From: Prauserella endophytica
GTDB lineage: Bacteria > Actinomycetota > Actinomycetes > Mycobacteriales > Pseudonocardiaceae
Assembly (NCBI RefSeq): GCF_005146945.1
Contig: NZ_SWMS01000008.1
Span: 1-64,000, forward strand
Reading direction: 5' to 3'
DNA: 64,000 nucleotides
Shown here: in pieces, positions 30,133 through 39,755 of the stretch
Layout: each line of letters starts with the position of its first letter
Numbering within the stretch: the first letter of the stretch is position 1
Program-made: the position numbers and the translations under genes
The notes under the pieces: model-generated
Database searches by the model: none
What the model saw: the letters and a program-made list of their open reading frames with translations, nothing else
Told to the model about the DNA's origin: nothing

Positions 30133-30170
30133 CCCCGCACACACGGTGTCGCGCGTCCGTGTGTGCGGGG
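30133..30170. terminator. Hairpin terminator downstream of pgl
   Basis: A perfect 14-bp stem (CCCCGCACACACGG with its complement) encloses a 10-nt loop. It lies 37 nt beyond the pgl stop in the direction of pgl transcription and before the histidine kinase, separating the pentose-phosphate operon from the kinase. Confidence 0.85.
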
Positions 30171-30206
30171 CCAGGGGAAACGGTGGCGTGTGCCGGTGAA
30201 AACCGC

Positions 30207-30989
30207 CTACACGCGAGGCGATGTCGGCACGTCGCCGAGCTTGCCCGCGGCGGCCTTGTCCAGCAGCCACAGCGTGCGGCGCCTGCCCCGCGCGCCCGCC
30301 ACCGGCAGCTGCACCTCGCCCGCACCCGAGAGCGCCAGCGCCACGGCGTCGGCCTTGGCCTCGCCCGTGGTCACCAGCCACACCTCGGCCGCGCTGCGGA
30401 TCGCCGGGAACGTCAGCGAGACGCGGGTGGGCGGCGGCTTCGGGCAGTTGCGCACCGCCACCACCGACCGCTCGTTCTCGTACGCGGCGGGCGACTCGGG
30501 GAAGATCGACGCCGTGTGGCCCTCACCGCCGAGGCCGAGCAGCATGACGTCGAACGTCGGCACCGGGCCGTGGTCCTCCGGCCGCGCGTTCGCGGCCAGC
30601 ACGTCGGCGTAGGCGGCCGCCGCCGCGTCCGGGTCGTCGCCGAACTCGCCGTCTGACGGCGCCATCGCGTGCACCCGTGCCGGGTCCACCGGCACGTGGT
30701 CCAGCAGCGCCTCGCGCGCTTGCTTCTCGTTGCGCTCCGGGTCGTCCGCGGGAACGAACCGCTCGTCGCCCCAGTACAGGTCGAGCCGCGCCCAGTCGAT
30801 CGCGTCCCGTGCGGGGGAGTGGCGCAGCTGCTCCAGGATCGCGATCCCGGTGCCCCCTCCGGTCAGCACGAGCGACGCCGACCCCCTGGCGGCCTGCAGG
30901 TCCACCAGCTTCGTCACCAGCCGGGCCGCGCACGCGGCCGCGAGCAGACCGGGGTTGGCGTAGACCACCACCTCCGAGGCCGGGTTCAT
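30207..30989 (-). CDS. pgl: 6-phosphogluconolactonase
   Basis: The 260-residue enzyme hydrolyses 6-phosphogluconolactone, the second oxidative step of the pentose phosphate pathway. Family motifs are LVLTGGGTGIAILEQL (phosphate loop, about 40-55), LDLYWGDERFVPADDPERN (about 69-87) and DVMLLGLGGEGHTASIFP (about 148-165). The start overlaps the opcA stop (ATGA). It is last in the tkt-tal-pgi-zwf-opcA-pgl operon and is followed by a strong hairpin. Confidence 0.95.
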   Translation of the reverse strand: MNPASEVVVYANPGLLAAACAARLVTKLVDLQAARGSASLVLTGGGTGIAILEQLRHSPARDAIDWARLDLYWGDERFVPADDPERNEKQAREALLDHVPVDPARVHAMAPSDGEFGDDPDAAAAAYADVLAANARPEDHGPVPTFDVMLLGLGGEGHTASIFPESPAAYENERSVVAVRNCPKPPPTRVSLTFPAIRSAAEVWLVTTGEAKADAVALALSGAGEVQLPVAGARGRRRTLWLLDKAAAGKLGDVPTSPRV

Positions 30990-31960
30990 GCCTTCGCCTT
31001 CGTCTTCGTCGCGGCGGCCTTGCCGGCCGCCGGCTTCTTGCGGGCCGCCGACAGCTTGCCGAGTCCCAGCAGCGCGGCCTCGTAGATCTCGTCCGGATCC
31101 AGCCTGCGCAGCTCCTCGATCAGGCAGTCGCGGTTGTCCCTGCGGTGCAGCGAGATTCGCCGGGTCGGCTGGCCCGGCTGGGTCAGCGTGCCGGTGCGGC
31201 CGTCGGGCCGGTAGATCTCGATCGCGCCGGAGGGGCGCTCCAGCGACACCGCCACGATGCCCTGAGCCGTGGTGGTCTTGACCCGCTTCACCGGCACCTT
31301 CAGGTACTCGGCGAGCCAGCCCGCCAGCAGCTCGGTGGACGGCGAGTCGGCCTCCCCGGTCACCGACGCCGCGGTGACCCGCTCGTACGGCGGCAGGTCC
31401 AGCGCCGAGACGAGCTGCGCCCGCCAGTTGGTGAGCCTGGTCCAGGCCAGGTCGGTGTCACCGTCGACATAGGACTTCGCCCGCGTCATCAGCGCCCTGA
31501 TCGGGTTCTTCTCCGCGGCCGAGTCGGTGATCCGCCGCTGGGCGAGCTCGCCCAGCGGGTCCCTCGCCGGTGCCTTCGGCCCGCTTCCCGGCCACCACGT
31601 GACGATCGGGGCGTCGGGCAGCAGCAGCGGCACCACCGCGCTCTGGCCCTGGCTCGCGAGCGCGCCGTAGAGCCGGAGCACGATCACCTCGCTGGCCCCC
31701 GCGTCGCCACCGACGCGGATCTGGCCGTCGATGCGCGGCGCCGCCGTGCGGGCGCCCTTGGCCACCACGATCACCCGCGACGGGTGCTCGCGGCTGGCCT
31801 CGTTCGCCGCGTCGATGGCATCCTCGAGCTGCTCGTCGTCCTCCGCGGCGATCACCAGCGTGAGCACGCGGCCGAGCGCGATCGCGCCACCGCGCTCGCG
31901 CAGCTCGACCAGTTTCTTGTTGAGCTGGGACGTCGTGGTCGATGGCAGATCGATGATCAC
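30986..31960 (-). CDS. opcA: Glucose-6-phosphate dehydrogenase assembly protein OpcA
   Basis: The 324-residue OpcA is needed for assembly or redox activation of G6PDH in cyanobacteria and actinobacteria. The N-terminus MIIDLPSTTTSQLNKKLVEL and the segments LPDAPIVTWWPG (about 130-141) and SRVIVVAKG are family hallmarks. The C-terminus is a Lys/Ala-rich tail (KKPAAGKAAATKTKAKA). The GTG start overlaps the zwf stop, and the stop overlaps pgl, indicating tight coupling with the enzyme it serves. Confidence 0.95.
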   Translation of the reverse strand: MIIDLPSTTTSQLNKKLVELRERGGAIALGRVLTLVIAAEDDEQLEDAIDAANEASREHPSRVIVVAKGARTAAPRIDGQIRVGGDAGASEVIVLRLYGALASQGQSAVVPLLLPDAPIVTWWPGSGPKAPARDPLGELAQRRITDSAAEKNPIRALMTRAKSYVDGDTDLAWTRLTNWRAQLVSALDLPPYERVTAASVTGEADSPSTELLAGWLAEYLKVPVKRVKTTTAQGIVAVSLERPSGAIEIYRPDGRTGTLTQPGQPTRRISLHRRDNRDCLIEELRRLDPDEIYEAALLGLGKLSAARKKPAAGKAAATKTKAKA

Positions 31961-33486
31961 GGCCGCCTCCAGTGCCTACCCGAACGCTCCAGCATCGCCT
32001 CCGCCGACGGCGGCCCCCACGAGCCCGGCTGGTACGGCTCGGGCGCCCCGCGCTTGGCCCAGTGCTCCAGAACCGGGTCCAGGATCTGCCAGGACAGCTC
32101 GACCTCCTCGTTCACGGGGAACAGCGACGGCTCGCCCAGCAGCACGTCCAGGATCAGCCGCTCGTACGCCTCCGGCGAGGTCTCGGTGAACGCGTGGCCG
32201 TAGCCGAAGTCCATCGTGACGTCGCGGACCTCCATCGTGGTGCCGGGCACCTTGGAGCCGAACCGCATCGTGATGCCCTCGTCCGGCTGCACCCGGATCA
32301 CCAGCGCGTTCTCGCCCAGCTCCTCGGTTGCCGTGTAGTCGAACGGCAGGTGCGGCGCCCGCTTGAACACCACGGCGACCTCGGTGACCCTGCGGCCGAG
32401 GCGCTTGCCGGTGCGCAGGTAGAAGGGCACCCCGGCCCAGCGCCGGTTCTGCACCTCCAGCGTCACCGCGGCGTAGGTCTCGGTGGTCGACTCCTTCGAG
32501 AAGCCGCCTTCCTGCAGCAGGCCCGGCACCTTCTTGCCGCCCTGCCAGCCGCCCGCGTACTGGCCCCGCGCCGTGGTCTCGTCGAACGGCCCGACGGGCT
32601 TGGTGGCGCTGAGCACCTTGACCTTCTCGGCGCGCAGCGCTCTCGGGTGGAAGGAGACCGGCTCCTCCATCGCCGTGAGCGCAAGCAACTGCAGCAGGTG
32701 GTTCTGGATCACGTCCCGCGCGGCGCCGATGCCGTCGTAGTAACCGGCGCGGCCGCCGAGGCCGATGTCCTCGGCCATCGTGATCTGCACGTGGTCGACG
32801 AAGTTGGCGTTCCAGATCGGCTCGAACATCTGGTTGGCGAAGCGCAGCGCCAGGATGTTCTGCACCGTCTCCTTGCCGAGGTAGTGGTCGATGCGGAACA
32901 CCGACTCCTCGGGGAACACGTCGTTGACGACCGCGTTGAGCTCCTTGGCGCTCGTGAGGTCGTGGCCGAACGGCTTCTCGATGACGACCCTGCGCCACAC
33001 GTCCTCGCTGGACTCCGCGAGCCCGCAGCGCGCCAGCTGCTTGGTGACCACGGGGAACGCCCACGGCGGGATGGAGAGGTAGAACGCGGTGTTGCCGCCC
33101 GTGCCGCGCGCCTCGTCGAGGTCGTGCACGGTCTGGGCGAGCCGGTCGAACGCGTCGTCGTCGTCGAACGTGCCCTGAACGAAGCGGATGCCCTCGGCGA
33201 GCCGGTTCCACACCGACTCGCGGAACGGCGTCCTGGCGTGCTCGGCCACCGAGTCGTGCACGAGCTCGCCGAAGTCCTGGTCCTCCCAGTCCCGCCGCGC
33301 GAACCCGACGAGCGAGAACCCGGCCGGCAGGAGGCCACGGTGCGCGAGGTCGTAGATGGCGGGCATGAGCTTCTTGCGCGAGAGGTCCCCGGTGACGCCG
33401 AAGATCACCAGGCCCGAGGGCCCGGCGATCCTCGGCAGCCGCTTGTCGCGGGGATCCCGCAGCGGGTTGGTCCACCCTCGTTTCAT
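31957..33486 (-). CDS. zwf: Glucose-6-phosphate 1-dehydrogenase
   Basis: The 509-residue enzyme oxidises glucose 6-phosphate with NADP and starts the oxidative pentose phosphate pathway. Nucleotide binding is at VIFGVTGDLSRKKLMPAIYD (about 27-46). The substrate and catalytic site is RIDHYLGKETVQNIL (about 197-211) with the conserved Asp-His, preceded by EKPFGHDL. The ATG start overlaps the pgi stop (ATGA). The length agrees with Zwf2-type actinobacterial enzymes. Confidence 0.97.
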   Translation of the reverse strand: MKRGWTNPLRDPRDKRLPRIAGPSGLVIFGVTGDLSRKKLMPAIYDLAHRGLLPAGFSLVGFARRDWEDQDFGELVHDSVAEHARTPFRESVWNRLAEGIRFVQGTFDDDDAFDRLAQTVHDLDEARGTGGNTAFYLSIPPWAFPVVTKQLARCGLAESSEDVWRRVVIEKPFGHDLTSAKELNAVVNDVFPEESVFRIDHYLGKETVQNILALRFANQMFEPIWNANFVDHVQITMAEDIGLGGRAGYYDGIGAARDVIQNHLLQLLALTAMEEPVSFHPRALRAEKVKVLSATKPVGPFDETTARGQYAGGWQGGKKVPGLLQEGGFSKESTTETYAAVTLEVQNRRWAGVPFYLRTGKRLGRRVTEVAVVFKRAPHLPFDYTATEELGENALVIRVQPDEGITMRFGSKVPGTTMEVRDVTMDFGYGHAFTETSPEAYERLILDVLLGEPSLFPVNEEVELSWQILDPVLEHWAKRGAPEPYQPGSWGPPSAEAMLERSGRHWRRP

Positions 33487-35102
33487 GAAGCGAGCTCCTG
33501 TACGGCGCGCATCAGTTCGGCCAGCCCCGCGGCCCGGTCGGTGAGGTGCAGCCGCAGCACGGGCCTGCCGCCCGCGGCGAGCACCTGACCGTCACCCAGC
33601 GCCTGCGCCCGCTGCAGCTGGCCCAGCGTGTACGGCCGGTCCGGCACCTCGAGGTCGTTCTCCGGCGTGCCGGTGAGCTGCAGGAAGACGCCGTTCGGGT
33701 GGCCGCCCTTGTGGTACTGGCCGGTGGAGTGCAGGAACCGGGGTCCCCAGCCGAACGTCGTCTGCAGCCCGGTCCGCTTGGCCAGCTCGGGGCGCAGCAG
33801 CGAGGCCGACGCGTCGTCGAGCCGGTCGAGGTAGGCCTGCACGGCCACGTAGCCGCCCTCGGGGGCGCTGTCGAGGAACTCCCGCAGGACGTCGGTCAGC
33901 GAACCCTCTCCGGTGGTTCCCGCGCCTCCGTACACCTCGACGGAGCCGAGCACCGCCGACGGCTCGGCGGAGCCGGTGAGCGCTGCCGGGTCGTCCAGCA
34001 GCGACCTGGCCGCCTTCTTCGCGGCCTCCACGTCGGGCTGGTCGAACGGGTTGATCCCGAGCAGCCTGCCCGCGATCGCCACCGCGAACTCCCACAGCAG
34101 GAACTGGGCGCCGAGCGGGCCCGTGACGGCGACCTTGGCCTCACCCGACGCGGGGCCGACGGCGACCGGGGTCGCGTCGGAACCCGCGCTCGTGAAGCCG
34201 GGTGCGGTGTGGCCCTCGACGACGACGGGCAGCAGGCCGGTGCCCTGCTTGCCCGTGGACTCGGCGATGAGCTGCTCGGCCCAGTCGCCGACGCCCGTGA
34301 TGCCGGAGCCGGTGTCGGCGAGCACGATCTTCTCGGCGCCGTCGGCGTGCGCGGCGCCGAGCGCCGCCGCGAGCCGCAGTGCCGGGTTGTCCGTCGAGTC
34401 GGCCGTGAGCGTGTCGGCGACGCCGGCCGCCTGGTCGAGCAGCCGCGCCACGTCGGCGCCGGCGAGCCCGGCCGGGACGAGCCCGAACGCGGTGAGCGCC
34501 GAGTAGCGGCCGCCGACGTTCGGGTCGGCGAGGAACACCTTGCGGTAGCCCTCGGTCTCGCCCAGCTCCGCCAGCGGTGAGCCGGGATCGGTGACCACGA
34601 CGATGCGCCGGGCCGCGTCGATGCCCGCGTCGGCGAACGCCTTCGCGAAGATCCGCCGGTGGCTGTCGGTCTCCACCGTGGTGCCGGACTTGGACGACAC
34701 CACGATCACCGTGCGGTCCAGGTCGCCGGCGAGCGCGTCGGCGACCTGGCCGGGGTCGGTGGTGTCCAGCACCGTGAGCGCGACGCCCTCGGTGCCGGTG
34801 ATCACCTCCGGCGCCAGTGACGAGCCGCCCATCCCGGCGAGCACGACGCGGTCGACGCCCTCGGAGCGCAGCTCGGTGCGCAGGGCCTCGATCTCACCGA
34901 TCAGCGGGCGGGAGCTCCTGTGCAGGGTGGTCCAGGACAGCCGGATGGACGCCTCGGACTCCGCCTCGGCGCCCCACAGCGTGGCGTCCTGGGCGCCGAC
35001 CTTGCTCGCCACCCCGTCGCTGACGAGCTTGTCGAGCAGCGGCGCGGCCGCGGTGTCGAGTGCGGTGTCTTCGATCGTGACTGAAGTCCGTTCTCCAGCC
35101 AT
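33483..35102 (-). CDS. pgi: Glucose-6-phosphate isomerase
   Basis: The 539-residue SIS-domain isomerase links glycolysis and the pentose phosphate pathway. Visible signatures are VVLAGMGGSSLAPEVI (about 86-101), VIVVSSKSGTTVETDSH (sugar-phosphate loop), DPNVGGRYSALTAFGLVP, AESTGKQGTGLLPVV (about 255-269) and a C-terminal PYTLGQLQRAQALGDGQVL. It is the shorter actinobacterial form found inside pentose-phosphate operons; the catalytic His lies in the KGGHPNG region. It sits between tal (7 nt) and zwf (overlap), an order also known in Streptomyces. Confidence 0.93.
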   Translation of the reverse strand: MAGERTSVTIEDTALDTAAAPLLDKLVSDGVASKVGAQDATLWGAEAESEASIRLSWTTLHRSSRPLIGEIEALRTELRSEGVDRVVLAGMGGSSLAPEVITGTEGVALTVLDTTDPGQVADALAGDLDRTVIVVSSKSGTTVETDSHRRIFAKAFADAGIDAARRIVVVTDPGSPLAELGETEGYRKVFLADPNVGGRYSALTAFGLVPAGLAGADVARLLDQAAGVADTLTADSTDNPALRLAAALGAAHADGAEKIVLADTGSGITGVGDWAEQLIAESTGKQGTGLLPVVVEGHTAPGFTSAGSDATPVAVGPASGEAKVAVTGPLGAQFLLWEFAVAIAGRLLGINPFDQPDVEAAKKAARSLLDDPAALTGSAEPSAVLGSVEVYGGAGTTGEGSLTDVLREFLDSAPEGGYVAVQAYLDRLDDASASLLRPELAKRTGLQTTFGWGPRFLHSTGQYHKGGHPNGVFLQLTGTPENDLEVPDRPYTLGQLQRAQALGDGQVLAAGGRPVLRLHLTDRAAGLAELMRAVQELAS

Positions 35103-35109
35103 CGCCGGC

Positions 35110-36225
35110 TCAGCCCTTCGCCTTGTCGAGCTGGCCGGTGACGGTGTCCAGCAGCTCGGCCCAGGACTTGTCGAACTTCTCGACGCCCTCGTTCTCCAGA
35201 GTGAGGAACACGTCGGTCACGTCGATGCCGATGGCACGCAGCTTGTCGAACACCTCCTGCGCCCGCGCGCCGGTGCCGCTCACCTTGTCGCCCACGATCT
35301 CGGCGTGGTCGGCGGCGGCGAACAGCGTCTTCTCCGGCATCGTGTTCACCGTGCCGGCCACCACGAGCTCGTCGACGTAGCGCGTGTCGGAGTACTCCGG
35401 GTTCTTCACGCCGGTGGAGGCCCACAGCGGGCGCTGCGGGTTCGCGCCCTCGGCCTTGAGCGCGGCCCACCGCTGCGAGGCGAACAGCTCCTCGTACGCC
35501 GCATAGGCGAGGCGGGCGTTGGCGATCGCGGCCTCTCCGCGAAGGGCCAGCGCCTCGTCGGTGCCGATGGCCTCCAGCCGCTTGTCGACCTCGGCGTCCA
35601 CCCGGGACACGAAGAACGACGCGACGGACTGGATGCCCCTGAGATCGTGGCCGTTGGCCTTGGCCTGCTCCAGCCCGGCGAAGAACGCCTCGATGACGGC
35701 GCGGTACCGCTCGACGGAGAAGATCAGCGTGACGTTGACGCTGATGCCCTCGGCGAGCGTCCGCGTGATCGCGGGCAGACCCTGCTCGGTGGCCGGGATC
35801 TTCACCAGGATGTTCGGGCGGTCGACCGTCTTCCACAGGTCCTGCGCCTCGGCGACGGTCTTCTCGGTGTCCCGCGCGAGGCCGGGGTCGACCTCGATGG
35901 AGACGCGGCCGTCGACCCCGTTCGTGGCGGTGTAGACGTCGCGGAAGAGGTCCGCGGCGTTGCGCACGTCGGTGGTGGTCAGCTCGCGCACCGCGGCGTG
36001 CAGGTCGGCGCCGCGCTCGGCGAGCTCGCGCACCTGCTCGTCGTAGGCCTCGCCCTTGGACAGCGCGCCCGCGAAGATCGTCGGGTTGGTGGTGACACCC
36101 ACGACGTGCTTGTCGCGGATGAGCTCGGCGAGGTTGCCCGAGGTGAGCCGCTCCCTCGACAGGTCGTCGAGCCAGATCGACACGCCTGCCTGCGAGAGCT
36201 GGGCCAGCCGGTCGGTGTTGCTCAT
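35110..36225 (-). CDS. tal: Transaldolase
   Basis: The 371-residue class I aldolase transfers dihydroxyacetone units in the non-oxidative pentose phosphate pathway. [14 protein letters not shown] (about 42-55) and the Schiff-base Lys in [18 protein letters not shown] (about 138-155) are the two PROSITE-type signatures; [13 protein letters not shown] and [16 protein letters not shown] follow. Length is typical of the actinobacterial subfamily. It lies 34 nt downstream of tkt in the same operon. Confidence 0.97.
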   Translation of the reverse strand: MSNTDRLAQLSQAGVSIWLDDLSRERLTSGNLAELIRDKHVVGVTTNPTIFAGALSKGEAYDEQVRELAERGADLHAAVRELTTTDVRNAADLFRDVYTATNGVDGRVSIEVDPGLARDTEKTVAEAQDLWKTVDRPNILVKIPATEQGLPAITRTLAEGISVNVTLIFSVERYRAVIEAFFAGLEQAKANGHDLRGIQSVASFFVSRVDAEVDKRLEAIGTDEALALRGEAAIANARLAYAAYEELFASQRWAALKAEGANPQRPLWASTGVKNPEYSDTRYVDELVVAGTVNTMPEKTLFAAADHAEIVGDKVSGTGARAQEVFDKLRAIGIDVTDVFLTLENEGVEKFDKSWAELLDTVTGQLDKAKG

Positions 36226-36259
36226 GACGTGATCCCCTTTGATAGTCGGGAGTTGTTTG

Positions 36260-38359
36260 TCAGGAGTTCTTCTCCAGCGAGCGGCGGGCCGCGGCGACCA
36301 CGGCCTCCGCCGTGAAGCCGAACTCGCGGAACAGGGTCTTGAAATCCGCCGAGGCGCCGAAGTGCTCGATGGACACGATCTCGCCGCGGTCGCCGACGAA
36401 GCGGTGCCACGGCTGTGCGATGCCGGCCTCGACGGCCACGCGGGCCTTGACGGTCGGCGGAATCACGGCGTCGCGGTAGCTCTGCTCCTGCGCGTCGAAC
36501 CACTCGACACACGGCATGGACACCACACTCGTGGCAACGCCGTCGGCCTCGAGGACCTTCCTGGCCTCGACGGCCAGCTGCACCTCGGAGCCCGTGGCGA
36601 TGAGCACGACCTCGGGATTGCCGTTGGAGGCCTCGGCCAGCACGTAGCCGCCCCTGGCGACGCCCTCGGCGTTCGTGCCCTCCAGCACCGGCACGTTCTG
36701 CCGGGTCAGCGCGAGGCCGGACGGCGCGTCGGTGTCCTCCAGCACGGCCTTCCACGCGGCGGCGGTCTCGTTGGCGTCGGCGGGGCGCACGACGTTGAGG
36801 CCGGGGATGGCGCGCAGCGAGGCCAGCTGCTCGATCGGCTGGTGGGTGGGGCCGTCCTCGCCGAGGCCGATCGAGTCGTGCGTCCACACGTAGACGACCG
36901 GCGCCTTCATCAGCGCGGCGAGCCGCACCGCGGGACGCATGTAGTCGCTGAAGATCAGGAACGTGGCGCCGTAGGGCCGGGTGCCGCCGTGCAGCGCGAT
37001 GCCGTTGAGGATCGAGCCCATCGCGTGCTCGCGGACGCCGAAGTGCAGCGTGCGGCCGTACGGGTTGGCCTTCCACATGTCGGTGGAGGCGCTCTCGGGG
37101 CCGAACGAGTCGGCGCCCTTCATCGTGGTGTTGTTGCTCTCGGCGAGGTCGGCGGAGCCGCCCCACAGCTCGGGCAGCACGTCGGCGACGGCCGACAGCA
37201 CCTCACCGGAGGCCTTGCGGGTGGCGATGCCCTTCTCGTCCGGCTCCCAGCTCGGCAGCTTCTCGGCCCAGCCGGCCGGCAGCGAGCGGGTGGCCAGGCG
37301 GTCGGCCAGCTCCTTGCGCTCCGGGTTGGCCTCGGCCCAGGACTCCCACAACTGGAGCCACTTGGTGTGCTCGGCCTTGCCGCGGTCGAGCGCCTTGCGG
37401 GTGTGGGCGAGGACCTCGTTCTCGATCTGGAAGCTCTTCTCCGGGTCGAAGCCCAGGATCTCCTTGACGGCGGACACCTCGTCGGCGCCGAGCGCGGCGC
37501 CGTGGGCTTTGCCGGTGCCCATCTTCTTCGGCGCCGGGTAGCCGATCACGGTGCGCAGCAGGATGAATGACGGGCGCGTGGTCTCGGCCTTGGCGGCCTC
37601 GATGGCCTGCTCGAACGCCACGACGTCCTCGCCGCCGTCGACGACCTGCACGTGCCAGCCGTAGGACTCGTAGCGCTTGGCGGTGTCCTCCGACAGCGCG
37701 ATGTTGGTGTCGTCCTCGATGGAGATCTTGTTGTCGTCGTAGATCACCACGAGGTTGCCGAGCTCCTGGCGGCCCGCGAGCGAGGAGGCCTCGGAGGTGA
37801 CGCCCTCCTCGATGTCGCCGTCGGAGGCGATCACGTAGATGTGGTGGTCGAACAGGCTCTCGCCCTGCGGCGCGTCGGGGTCGAGCAGGCCGCGTTCGCG
37901 CCGGGCGGCCATCGCCATGCCCACGGCGTTGGCCAGGCCCTGGCCGAGCGGTCCGGTGGTGGTCTCGATGCCGGGGGTGTGCCGGTACTCGGGGTGGCCA
38001 GGGGTCTTCGAGCCCCACTTGCGCAGCTGCTCGAGGTCCTCCATCTCGAGGCCGTAGCCGGCGAGGAAGAGCTGGATGTAGAGCGTCAGGCTGCTGTGCC
38101 CCGCCGAGAGGATGAACCGGTCACGGGCCGGCCACTCCGGGTCGCTCGGGTCGTGCCGCATCACGCGCTGGAACAGCGAGTAGGCCACCGGCGCCAGGCT
38201 CATGGCGGTGCCGGGGTGACCGCTGCCGCAGTTCTCCACCGCGTCGGCGGCCAGTACGCGGACGGTGTCCACCGCGCGGGTGTCCAGCTCGGTCCAGTCG
38301 GCCGGGTAGTTCCGGCGCAGTAGGGGGTTGTTCTCGGCGGTCGTGGCGTTTTCCGACAC
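36260..38359 (-). CDS. tkt: Transketolase
   Basis: The 699-residue thiamine-diphosphate enzyme transfers two-carbon units. The TPP-binding region [18 protein letters not shown] (about 158-175) with [10 protein letters not shown], the substrate His in [16 protein letters not shown] and the pyrimidine-domain stretch [19 protein letters not shown] (about 470-488) are clear. The GTG at 38359 is chosen because CAGGAG lies 9 nt upstream; the frame stays open another 23 codons to 38428 but has no ribosome-binding site there. It is first in the minus-strand pentose-phosphate operon. Confidence 0.96.
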   Translation of the reverse strand: MSENATTAENNPLLRRNYPADWTELDTRAVDTVRVLAADAVENCGSGHPGTAMSLAPVAYSLFQRVMRHDPSDPEWPARDRFILSAGHSSLTLYIQLFLAGYGLEMEDLEQLRKWGSKTPGHPEYRHTPGIETTTGPLGQGLANAVGMAMAARRERGLLDPDAPQGESLFDHHIYVIASDGDIEEGVTSEASSLAGRQELGNLVVIYDDNKISIEDDTNIALSEDTAKRYESYGWHVQVVDGGEDVVAFEQAIEAAKAETTRPSFILLRTVIGYPAPKKMGTGKAHGAALGADEVSAVKEILGFDPEKSFQIENEVLAHTRKALDRGKAEHTKWLQLWESWAEANPERKELADRLATRSLPAGWAEKLPSWEPDEKGIATRKASGEVLSAVADVLPELWGGSADLAESNNTTMKGADSFGPESASTDMWKANPYGRTLHFGVREHAMGSILNGIALHGGTRPYGATFLIFSDYMRPAVRLAALMKAPVVYVWTHDSIGLGEDGPTHQPIEQLASLRAIPGLNVVRPADANETAAAWKAVLEDTDAPSGLALTRQNVPVLEGTNAEGVARGGYVLAEASNGNPEVVLIATGSEVQLAVEARKVLEADGVATSVVSMPCVEWFDAQEQSYRDAVIPPTVKARVAVEAGIAQPWHRFVGDRGEIVSIEHFGASADFKTLFREFGFTAEAVVAAARRSLEKNS

Positions 38360-38681
38360 TGAACTCGGCTCCTGAGTCGATTGCGCGTAGTAGCTCTTCG
38401 TGGTTACCCGGTGGCGCCCGGCCGCCACCCACCTTAATCGATCCGGAGCCCGTTATCCTGCAATCTTGCGAGGTGACCCGGGATCCGCGATCGACGAGGG
38501 CCAGCCTAGTAGGTACCCGGTTTGCTCGCGGGGGCACCAACGGGCGGCCCCGCATGCGACGCACGTCTCTTCCGCGCGATGCCGCCACGGGGCCCCGGAA
38601 CGCCTTCTACTACGATCTGTCAAGGCAGTGGCCGCTGAGCAGTGGCAGGGCTGCCGACCCCGATCTGACGCAGGGAGCGAA
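38360..38681. promoter_or_regulatory. 322-bp divergent promoter region between tkt and ctaB
   Basis: No gene is supported here. On the minus strand TAAGGT (38431-38436) is a possible -10 for tkt, about 70 nt before its start. On the plus strand TACGAT (38611-38616) is a possible -10 for ctaB, about 65 nt before its ATG. No clear -35 boxes, palindromic operator or riboswitch was recognised. Confidence 0.4.
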
Positions 38682-39662
38682 ATGTCGTTGGTGCACGCTG
38701 CGCACGGTCGCAGTGAGAACACCAGCGCCGTGCATCCCACCGGTGAGTCCCCAGCCGGTGGCCGGCGAGGTTTCCGCCAGGTGGTCGGCGCGTACGCCGC
38801 GCTCGCCAAGCCGAGGGTCATCGAGCTGCTGCTCGTGACCACGATCCCCGCGATGTTCCTCGCGGGGCGCGAGATCCCCTCGCCGTGGCTGGCGCTCGCC
38901 ACGCTCCTCGGCGGCACGATGGCGGCGGGCAGCGCCAACGCGCTCAACTGCGTGATCGACGCCGACATCGACAAGGTGATGAACCGGACCAAGCGGCGCC
39001 CGCTGGTTCGCGACTCGGTGCCGAGGCGCGGCGCGCTGATCTTCGGGCTCGCGCTCGGCGGCGCCTCGTTCGCGGTGCTCTATCTCACCGTGAACCTGCT
39101 GGCGGCGCTGCTCGCGATCGCCACGATCCTCTTCTACATCTTCGTCTACACGCTCGTGCTGAAGCGGCGCACGCCGCAGAACGTCGTGTGGGGCGGTGCC
39201 GCCGGCTGCATGCCGGTGGTGATCGGCTGGGCCGCGGTGGAGGGCACCGTGCAGTGGCCGGCCTTCGTGATGTTCGGCGTGATCTTCTTCTGGACGCCGC
39301 CCCACACGTGGGCGCTCGCCATGAAGTACCGCGAGGACTACGAGCGGGCCGGCGTGCCGATGCTGCCCGTGGTGGCCACGCCGCAGCACGTGGCCAAGCA
39401 GATCGTCATCTACTCGTGGGTGATGGTCGGCTGGACGCTGCTGCTCGCCCCGGCGACGAGCTGGCTCTACGCGTCCTTCGCGGCGCTGGCCGGCGCGTGG
39501 TTCCTGTTCTACGCCCACCGCCTGCACTCCTCCGTGAGGCGCGGGGTGGAGACCAAGCCGATGGCCCTGTTCCACCGGTCCAACACCTACCTGATGATCG
39601 TGTTCTGCGCGCTGGCCGTCGACTCCGCGATCGGCCTGCCGGTGCTGGGCCTGCCCTTCTGA
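38682..39662 (+). CDS. ctaB: Protoheme IX farnesyltransferase (heme O synthase)
   Basis: The 326-residue UbiA-family membrane prenyltransferase adds farnesyl to heme b for cytochrome aa3. It has about nine helices. The first Asp-rich motif is [20 protein letters not shown] (about 88-107), preceded by [13 protein letters not shown]; the second Asp-containing loop follows [27 protein letters not shown] (about 205-231, split here as a family landmark). The ATG at 38682 has AGGGAGCGA upstream. ctaA, the next enzyme in heme A synthesis, lies at 50.7-51.7 kb. Confidence 0.95.
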   Translation: MSLVHAAHGRSENTSAVHPTGESPAGGRRGFRQVVGAYAALAKPRVIELLLVTTIPAMFLAGREIPSPWLALATLLGGTMAAGSANALNCVIDADIDKVMNRTKRRPLVRDSVPRRGALIFGLALGGASFAVLYLTVNLLAALLAIATILFYIFVYTLVLKRRTPQNVVWGGAAGCMPVVIGWAAVEGTVQWPAFVMFGVIFFWTPPHTWALAMKYREDYERAGVPMLPVVATPQHVAKQIVIYSWVMVGWTLLLAPATSWLYASFAALAGAWFLFYAHRLHSSVRRGVETKPMALFHRSNTYLMIVFCALAVDSAIGLPVLGLPF

Positions 39663-39755
39663 GTCCGGCGCCGCCCGGCGGGGCGGGGAATTCTCGCGAG
39701 CCGGTGTTCGTTATGACTCGGCCACCGATTCCCGTCGTTCGAAAGCAGGCTGCCC

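Noticed and set aside
36260-38428. Longer transketolase starting at 38428 or 38407
   Set aside because: No ribosome-binding site precedes these positions, while GTG 38359 has CAGGAG at good spacing and gives normal family length.
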